A DNA stretch of 64,000 bases, from assembly GCF_020614375.1 (NCBI RefSeq), contig NZ_CP085330.1:475872-539871 (forward strand), written 5' to 3'. The stretch's first letter is position 1. Each line of letters starts with the position of its first letter. Below the pieces are notes generated by a model. That model saw only the letters and a program-made list of their open reading frames with translations. It searched no databases and had not been told where the DNA came from. Made by a program: the position numbers and the translations under genes. The stretch is from Haladaptatus salinisoli (lineage in GTDB: Archaea > Halobacteriota > Halobacteria > Halobacteriales > Haladaptataceae). Positions 59,526 to 64,000 of the stretch are shown here, one piece after another.

Positions 59526-61577
59526 TTACACCCGACCGGGGTCGTGCGTCTCGAACCACTCTGTCAACTGTTCGAGGCGGTGAACGGCGCGGTCCGGGTC
59601 GCCGACGTTGTGGTGTTCGTCGGGATAGACGACCAGTTTCGACGGGACGCCCTGCTTTTTCACGCTGACGTAGAGCTGTTCGGACTGCGAGGGCGGGCAC
59701 CGCCAGTCCTCGCTGCCCGCCGTGACGAGCAAGGGCGTTTCGACGTCGCCGACGTCCGTGATGCTGGAGGCGGCGTCGTACGCCTCCGGGTTCTCCCAGG
59801 GCAGGCCGAAGTCGTTCTCCCACCACTTGTGGGCGTCGTCGGTGCCGTAGGCCGAGCGCAGGTCGTAGATACCGTGTTCCGCCGCCGCGGCGGCGAACCG
59901 GTTCGTACTCGTGACGAGGTAACCGGTCGTGATACCGCCGTAGGAAAAGCCGGTGGCGAAGGTGCGGTCGGCGTCGACCCAGCCGCGTTCGACGAGGTGG
60001 TCGACGCCCGCGAGCACGTCTTCGACCTCGCGCGGACCCCACTTCCCGCGGATAGCCTCGCTGAACTCGCGTCCGTAGGAACTACTGCCGCGGTAGTTGG
60101 GTCGGAGCACGACGTAGCCGCGGTCGGCCCAGTAGGCGTACTCGAACTTGAACTCGGGCGCGTCGTAGGAGACCGGGCCGCCGTGAATCGAGACGACGAG
60201 CGGGCGCGGGTCGGGGTCGTCGGGGTCGAAGTCGGACGGATAGTAGGCGATGCCCTCGATTTCGTCGCCGGAGTCGTTTCCGTAGACGACGCGCCGACAA
60301 CCGGGCATCGCGTGCGTCTCCTCGAACGCTCCGTTGAGGTCGGTGAGTCGAGTGGGTTCGCCGGCCGCGAGCTCCTCCGCGTCCACCGCGTACAGGTCGC
60401 CGACCGTCGCGGGTTCGGTGAGCAGGACGGCCGCGGTCTCGCCCGCGAAGTCGAACGTTCGAATCGTCCGGTAGTCGCCCAGCGACTCGAAGGTGAACTC
60501 GGGGTCGCTCCCGTCGGCGAAACAGCGCGCGAGCCGGACGCTCCCCTCGTCGGCGATGGGCGCGAGCACCGTCCCTTCGTCCAGCCAGCGGAGTCGGCTC
60601 GCGTGGGAGACGGTTCTGTCGAGCGACGCGGTGACCGATTCGTACTCGTCGTCTTCGGCGACGTACACCTGCGTCGGAACGTGCCAGTTCGTGGCGTCGC
60701 TCCCGACGAACGCGAGGCGGGAGCCGTCGGGGCTCCAGCGGGGAGCGCCCGCGGTGAGGTCGGTGTCGGTGACCTGACGGAGGTCGCCCCCGTCCGGGTC
60801 GACGGTGAACACGTCCATCGCGCTCGAATCGTCCGGGCGCTCGGTGCGATTGGAGACGAACGCGATTCGCTCCGGCCCCCACGCCGGTTGCAGGCCGGCC
60901 ATTGGTTCGTACGTCCCGCCGCCGTAGGCGTCGTCCAGTCGGCGTTCCTCCCGGGTTTCCACGTCGACCACGAACAGGTAGGTCGTCACGTCGTCGAGGA
61001 AGCCCTTACCGTCGAATCGGTGCTGGAGGCGCTCGATTTCTATCGGGCCGCCGTCCCGTCGTTCGGCGAGGTACTCCCGCTGGTCCTCGGTCGGGTCGCG
61101 CGCCGAGACGACGATGCGATCGCCGTCGGGCCCCCAGTCGAACTCGCGGACGCCCTCCTCGCGGTCGGTGACCTGGCGGGCGTCGCCGCCGCGGTCGAGA
61201 TCGAACGTCCACACCTGCGACTTCGGCTCGTCGTCGCCGGTCTCCGCCGCACCGTTCTCGTCGTCTTCGGCGTCTTCGTCCTCGTCGTCCGAATCGTCGC
61301 GCACCGAAAGCGCGACGTCCTCGTCGCGGGCGGCCAAAAATCCGAGCTTCGAGCCGTCGGGGGACCACTTCGGCGACCCGGCGTCGGAGGCCCGCGAGAG
61401 CCGATACGGGTCGTCGCTCCCGTCCGTCGAGACGACGAACAGGGACGTTCGCCGCTCGTCCTCGCCTCGGTCGAACTCGCTCGCGACGAACGCGAGTCGG
61501 TCGCCGTCCGGCGAGAGCGCGAAGTCGGCCGCGAGCGTCAGGTCGTAGAAATCGTTCAGTTCGAACGTCTCGGTCAT
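59526..61577 (-). CDS. S9 family serine peptidase (acylaminoacyl-peptidase-like)
   Basis: 683 aa from the ATG at 61577. N-terminal seven-blade beta-propeller (DFALSPDGDRLAFVAS; repeated SPDGS, WSPDGSRLAFV), then an alpha/beta hydrolase domain with nucleophile Ser in TFATGFSYGGITTG, Asp in TAGSEDWRCPPSQ and His in YPDEHHNVGDP. Removes or cleaves short peptides in the cytoplasm. A stretch of Asp/Glu near residues 138-158 is an acidic insert typical of haloarchaea. Confidence 0.94.
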   Translation of the reverse strand: MTETFELNDFYDLTLAADFALSPDGDRLAFVASEFDRGEDERRTSLFVVSTDGSDDPYRLSRASDAGSPKWSPDGSKLGFLAARDEDVALSVRDDSDDEDEDAEDDENGAAETGDDEPKSQVWTFDLDRGGDARQVTDREEGVREFDWGPDGDRIVVSARDPTEDQREYLAERRDGGPIEIERLQHRFDGKGFLDDVTTYLFVVDVETREERRLDDAYGGGTYEPMAGLQPAWGPERIAFVSNRTERPDDSSAMDVFTVDPDGGDLRQVTDTDLTAGAPRWSPDGSRLAFVGSDATNWHVPTQVYVAEDDEYESVTASLDRTVSHASRLRWLDEGTVLAPIADEGSVRLARCFADGSDPEFTFESLGDYRTIRTFDFAGETAAVLLTEPATVGDLYAVDAEELAAGEPTRLTDLNGAFEETHAMPGCRRVVYGNDSGDEIEGIAYYPSDFDPDDPDPRPLVVSIHGGPVSYDAPEFKFEYAYWADRGYVVLRPNYRGSSSYGREFSEAIRGKWGPREVEDVLAGVDHLVERGWVDADRTFATGFSYGGITTGYLVTSTNRFAAAAAEHGIYDLRSAYGTDDAHKWWENDFGLPWENPEAYDAASSITDVGDVETPLLVTAGSEDWRCPPSQSEQLYVSVKKQGVPSKLVVYPDEHHNVGDPDRAVHRLEQLTEWFETHDPGRV

Positions 61578-61662
61578 CGATGGCACGTCTCGCGCGAGGG
61601 ATAATAGTTGTACGCTCGCCAGCAAGTCGGGCGAGAATCGCGGCGGGAGGGCCGACGGCGCG

Positions 61663-62808
61663 TCAGGCCACGTTCCGCTCTTCGACCGTCCTCCCCTCCG
61701 CGAATCGCGCACCGTCCAACTCCGAGATGTCGACGAGCGACGCGCTCCCTTCGAAGACGAGTTCCGCGACGAGTTGTCCGGTCGCGGGTGCGTGCTGGAA
61801 CCCGTGACCCGAGAAGCCGACCGCGTTCACGAACCCGGGAACCGTCTCCTCGATGATGGGGTGGTGGTCGGGCGTGACGGCGTACAGGCCCGCCCAACCG
61901 CGGCGGACGCGGGTTTCGGGGCCGAAGTAGGTCGCGCAGTCGGCGGCGCGCTCCAACGCCTCGACGGTCCAGTCGAGGTCGGTCGTTCGGTCGTAGGCGT
62001 CCGGGTCGGCGCTCGCGGACGGCGAGAAGTGACCCCCGACGAGCGCCGCGCCGTCGCGCTCCGGGCGGAAGTACGACCCGGTGTCGAGGTCGATGGTCAG
62101 CGGCACCGACTCGGGAACCGGCGTCTCCGGTTCGACGACGGCTATCTGGCGGCGTTCGGGGACGACGGGGAGGTCGACGCCCGCCATTCCGCCGATTCGT
62201 CGCGCCCACGGTCCCGCGGCGTTGACGACGAACTCCGCCTCGATTCGGCCCTCGGTCGTCTCGACCCCGACGACGGCGTCTCCCTCGCGGAGTACGTCCG
62301 TCACCTCGACGCCGGTTCGGATTTCGGCCCCCGATTCTCGGGCGCTCGCGGCGAATCCCTGCAGCGCGAGGTGCGGGTCGGAGAAGCCGTCGGTCGGGGA
62401 GTACGTCGCGGCGCGGAACGATTCGCGCCGCAGGCCGGGACAGCGTTCGTGCGCTTCTTCGGGAGTCAGCAGTTCGCTCGGGACGCCCAGTTCGTTCTGC
62501 ACGGCGACGGCGTCGGCCAGCCCCTCCGCGGTCGCTTCTTCGCGGGCGAGAAATAGGTAGCCCGGGCGGCGGTACGCGATGTCGGTGCCGAACTCCTCTT
62601 CGAATCGCTCCCAGACCCGCACGCTCGCCCGCGAGAGGGCGACGTTGACGGGCGTCGAGAACTGGGCGCGGATGCCGCCCGCGGAGCGCTCGGTGCTCCC
62701 TGCTCCGACGTTCGAGCGCTCGCAGACGACTACCTCGGCACCCCGCTCGGCGAGGTAGTACGCGCTCGCACACCCTACGATACCGCCGCCGACGATGACT
62801 ACTCGCAT
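61663..62808 (-). CDS. FAD-dependent amine/imino acid oxidase (DAO family)
   Basis: 381 aa from the ATG at 62808; the longer antisense-like frame upstream is not the gene. Dinucleotide motif VVIVGGGIVGCASAYYLAERG (G7-G12), STERSAGGIRAQFS for FAD contact, and GLYAVTPDHHPIIEE near the C-terminus are typical of sarcosine oxidase/glycine oxidase relatives. It oxidises N-methylated or cyclic amino acids. It is divergent from the OCD-family gene with a 72-bp gap, suggesting a shared pathway. Confidence 0.92.
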   Translation of the reverse strand: MRVVIVGGGIVGCASAYYLAERGAEVVVCERSNVGAGSTERSAGGIRAQFSTPVNVALSRASVRVWERFEEEFGTDIAYRRPGYLFLAREEATAEGLADAVAVQNELGVPSELLTPEEAHERCPGLRRESFRAATYSPTDGFSDPHLALQGFAASARESGAEIRTGVEVTDVLREGDAVVGVETTEGRIEAEFVVNAAGPWARRIGGMAGVDLPVVPERRQIAVVEPETPVPESVPLTIDLDTGSYFRPERDGAALVGGHFSPSASADPDAYDRTTDLDWTVEALERAADCATYFGPETRVRRGWAGLYAVTPDHHPIIEETVPGFVNAVGFSGHGFQHAPATGQLVAELVFEGSASLVDISELDGARFAEGRTVEERNVA

Positions 62809-62880
62809 GAACCGGAGTACGAACCGCCGGGTAATGGTTCCACCGCCGGGAGATAAGACGCGTCGGGACGAAACGCCGCC

Positions 62881-63855
62881 ATGGTTCGAATCCTCTCCGA
62901 CGCCGACGTGGCGTCCCTCCTCGACGTCGAATCGCTGCTTCCGGTCGTCCGCGACGCCTTCGTCAAGCAGGGTCGCGGCGAAGTCGAACGCCCCGACAGA
63001 CCGCACTTTCCGGTCGGCGCGGGACTCGCGGGCGACGACCCGCTCGGCACCGGACTCGTCATGCCGGCCTATGTCCACGGGGCGAATCACTACGCGACGA
63101 AACTGGTCGCGGTCCACGAGGGGAACGTCGACCGAGGACTGCCGACCGTCAACGCGCAGATCGCGCTCACCGACGCCGAGACGGGGGAACCCGCCGCCTT
63201 CGTCGCCGGGACGAGGATTACGAACGCGAGAACCGGCTGTATCGGCGGACTCGCCGCCGCCGAACTCGCACCGGCGCCGGTCGAACTCGCGCTCGTCGGC
63301 GCCGGAACGCAGGCCCGATGGCAGGCGCGCTGTATCGCCGAGGCGACCGAACTCGAATCGGTTCGGGTGTACTCGCCGAGCGACTCCAAGCGCGAGTGCG
63401 CGGAAGAACTCGAGTCGGAACTCGGCGTTCCGACGAGAGCGGCCGAATCGCCGCGGGACGCCGTCTCGAACGCGAACGTCGTCGTCACCGCGACGACGGC
63501 GACGTCGCCCGTCTTTCCGAGCGACGGCCTCGAACCGGGAGCGCTCGTCGTCGCCGTCGGCGCGTTCACCGCCGAGATGCGCGAACTCGACCGCGCGACG
63601 TTCGAACGCGCCGACGAAGTCTACGCCGACGTACCCGACGAGGCCGCGGAAATCGGCGACCTTCGGGCGACCGACCTCGAGGCGGACGACCTCGTACCGC
63701 TCTCGGACGTGTTGGACGGGCGCGCCGGCCGCGACGCCGAATCCGATATCGTCGTCGTCGAAAGCGTCGGCACCGCCGCGTTGGACGCCGCCGCCGGCGA
63801 ACACGTCCTCGAACGAGCAGAGGCGACGGGGGTCGGCCGGGAGGTAGCGCTGTAG
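62881..63855 (+). CDS. Ornithine cyclodeaminase/mu-crystallin family protein
   Basis: 324 aa. Substrate Lys K74 (YATKLV), NAD motif ALVGAGTQARWQ (about 137-148) and the TRITNARTG loop identify the family. Members are ornithine cyclodeaminases, alanine dehydrogenases, ketimine reductases or pyrroline-2-carboxylate reductases. Beside an amine oxidase, an imine-reducing role fits: the oxidase product could be the substrate. That pairing is inference. Confidence 0.92.
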   Translation: MVRILSDADVASLLDVESLLPVVRDAFVKQGRGEVERPDRPHFPVGAGLAGDDPLGTGLVMPAYVHGANHYATKLVAVHEGNVDRGLPTVNAQIALTDAETGEPAAFVAGTRITNARTGCIGGLAAAELAPAPVELALVGAGTQARWQARCIAEATELESVRVYSPSDSKRECAEELESELGVPTRAAESPRDAVSNANVVVTATTATSPVFPSDGLEPGALVVAVGAFTAEMRELDRATFERADEVYADVPDEAAEIGDLRATDLEADDLVPLSDVLDGRAGRDAESDIVVVESVGTAALDAAAGEHVLERAEATGVGREVAL

Positions 63856-63892
63856 CGATAGCCGACCCGCCTTCGCGGCGATATTTCTACGG

Positions 63893-63983
63893 AGCTATCC
63901 CGATAGCTTTCCGGATACGGAACGAGGTGAGAAGAGTCACCAACGAACCTTTCCAGAGAGATATCCATCCAGCTATCCAGATA
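63893..63983. repeat. Cluster of TATCC/GGATA motifs with a perfect palindrome
   Basis: AGCTATC (63893-63899)-cc-GATAGCT (63902-63908) is a perfect palindrome. It is followed by ccggata, agatatcc and agctatccaga within 75 bp. The gap lies downstream of the OCD-family gene and continues past the window, so it may be the regulatory region of the next gene. Confidence 0.5.
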
Positions 63984-64000
63984 GGTAGCCACCTCGCCGA

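Noticed and set aside
62809..63804. Extension of the FAD oxidase frame upstream
   Set aside because: It is antisense to the OCD-family gene; the dinucleotide motif begins right at the ATG at 62808.
1..64000. CRISPR array
   Set aside because: No series of regularly spaced identical repeats was seen; the only short direct repeats are pairs.
1..64000. tRNA genes or an attachment site at a tRNA end
   Set aside because: No T-loop plus acceptor-stem combination was found in the intergenic gaps by eye. A tRNAscan run would be decisive.

Overview
The window is chromosomal DNA from a haloarchaeon (class Halobacteria). The evidence is GC-rich DNA with strong G/C third positions, highly acidic proteins, TFB with a BRE/TATA promoter, Tat-lipobox precursors, a PGF-CTERM-type C-terminus, HalOD1 domains, TrmB-, Lrp- and HFX_2341-type regulators, and an archaeal fused NuoCD. 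The genus cannot be fixed from the sequence; nothing rules out a Haladaptatus- or Halorussus-like organism. I found no rRNA, tRNA, CRISPR array or intact transposase.

Layout. 1-1.0 kb: 3' part of an MmgE/PrpD gene. 1.1-5.8 kb: gene-poor stretch with two near-identical small secreted proteins (110 aa each), a 78-aa secreted protein and a 499-aa secreted protein with five units of about 48 residues. The small proteins carry one unit of the same Q/N-rich type. The units resemble bacterial curlin repeats and are the best candidate for an undescribed system, possibly an archaeal functional amyloid or fibre. 6.0-10.8 kb: a patch of visibly lower GC with a ComA-like synthase, a DUF2269 protein, an MBL hydrolase flanked by related ~75-bp repeats, a lipoprotein and a methyltransferase. 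10.9-25.6 kb: metabolic and membrane genes, including an aldo-keto reductase, a purine nucleoside permease-family protein, an acetolactate synthase-like enzyme, SdhB, a sugar epimerase, cytochrome oxidase subunit I with a tiny partner, a GT-C glycosyltransferase, a MacB-like permease, UspA and an HTH regulator. 25.9-30.2 kb: hflX, then nuoB-nuoCD-nuoI with overlapping starts and stops but no other complex I genes. 30-42 kb: ASST-like protein, hybrid PAS kinase, phosphoribosyltransferase, TFB, P19-like lipoprotein, HD hydrolase, a divergent M24 protein and methylmalonyl-CoA epimerase. 42-50.5 kb: regulators (HalOD1, a broken Lrp gene, TrmB), a branched-chain amino-acid-type ABC operon with fused permeases, and a tandem-duplicated EthD protein. 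50.5-54.5 kb: membrane proteins, a frameshifted chloramphenicol phosphotransferase-like kinase, an LLM oxidoreductase and a frameshifted HFX_2341-type regulator. 54.6-56.2 kb: six tiny minus-strand genes, some overlapping, with a palindrome and short repeats; this looks like a virus or plasmid remnant. 56.3-63.9 kb: EamA protein, beta-propeller PGF-CTERM protein, HalOD1, SPW-repeat protein, S9 peptidase, and a divergent FAD oxidase / ornithine cyclodeaminase-family pair.

How the genes work together. Respiration is represented by SdhB, the quinone-reducing part of complex I and oxidase subunit I. Amino-acid use is represented by the Liv importer, the FAD amine/imino-acid oxidase, the OCD-like enzyme and methylmalonyl-CoA epimerase. 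The TrmB regulator next to the Liv operon may control it, which is an inference from position. Three genes between 43.0 and 54.5 kb are broken only by single-base-type shifts, so either local gene decay or consensus errors in homopolymers must be considered there.
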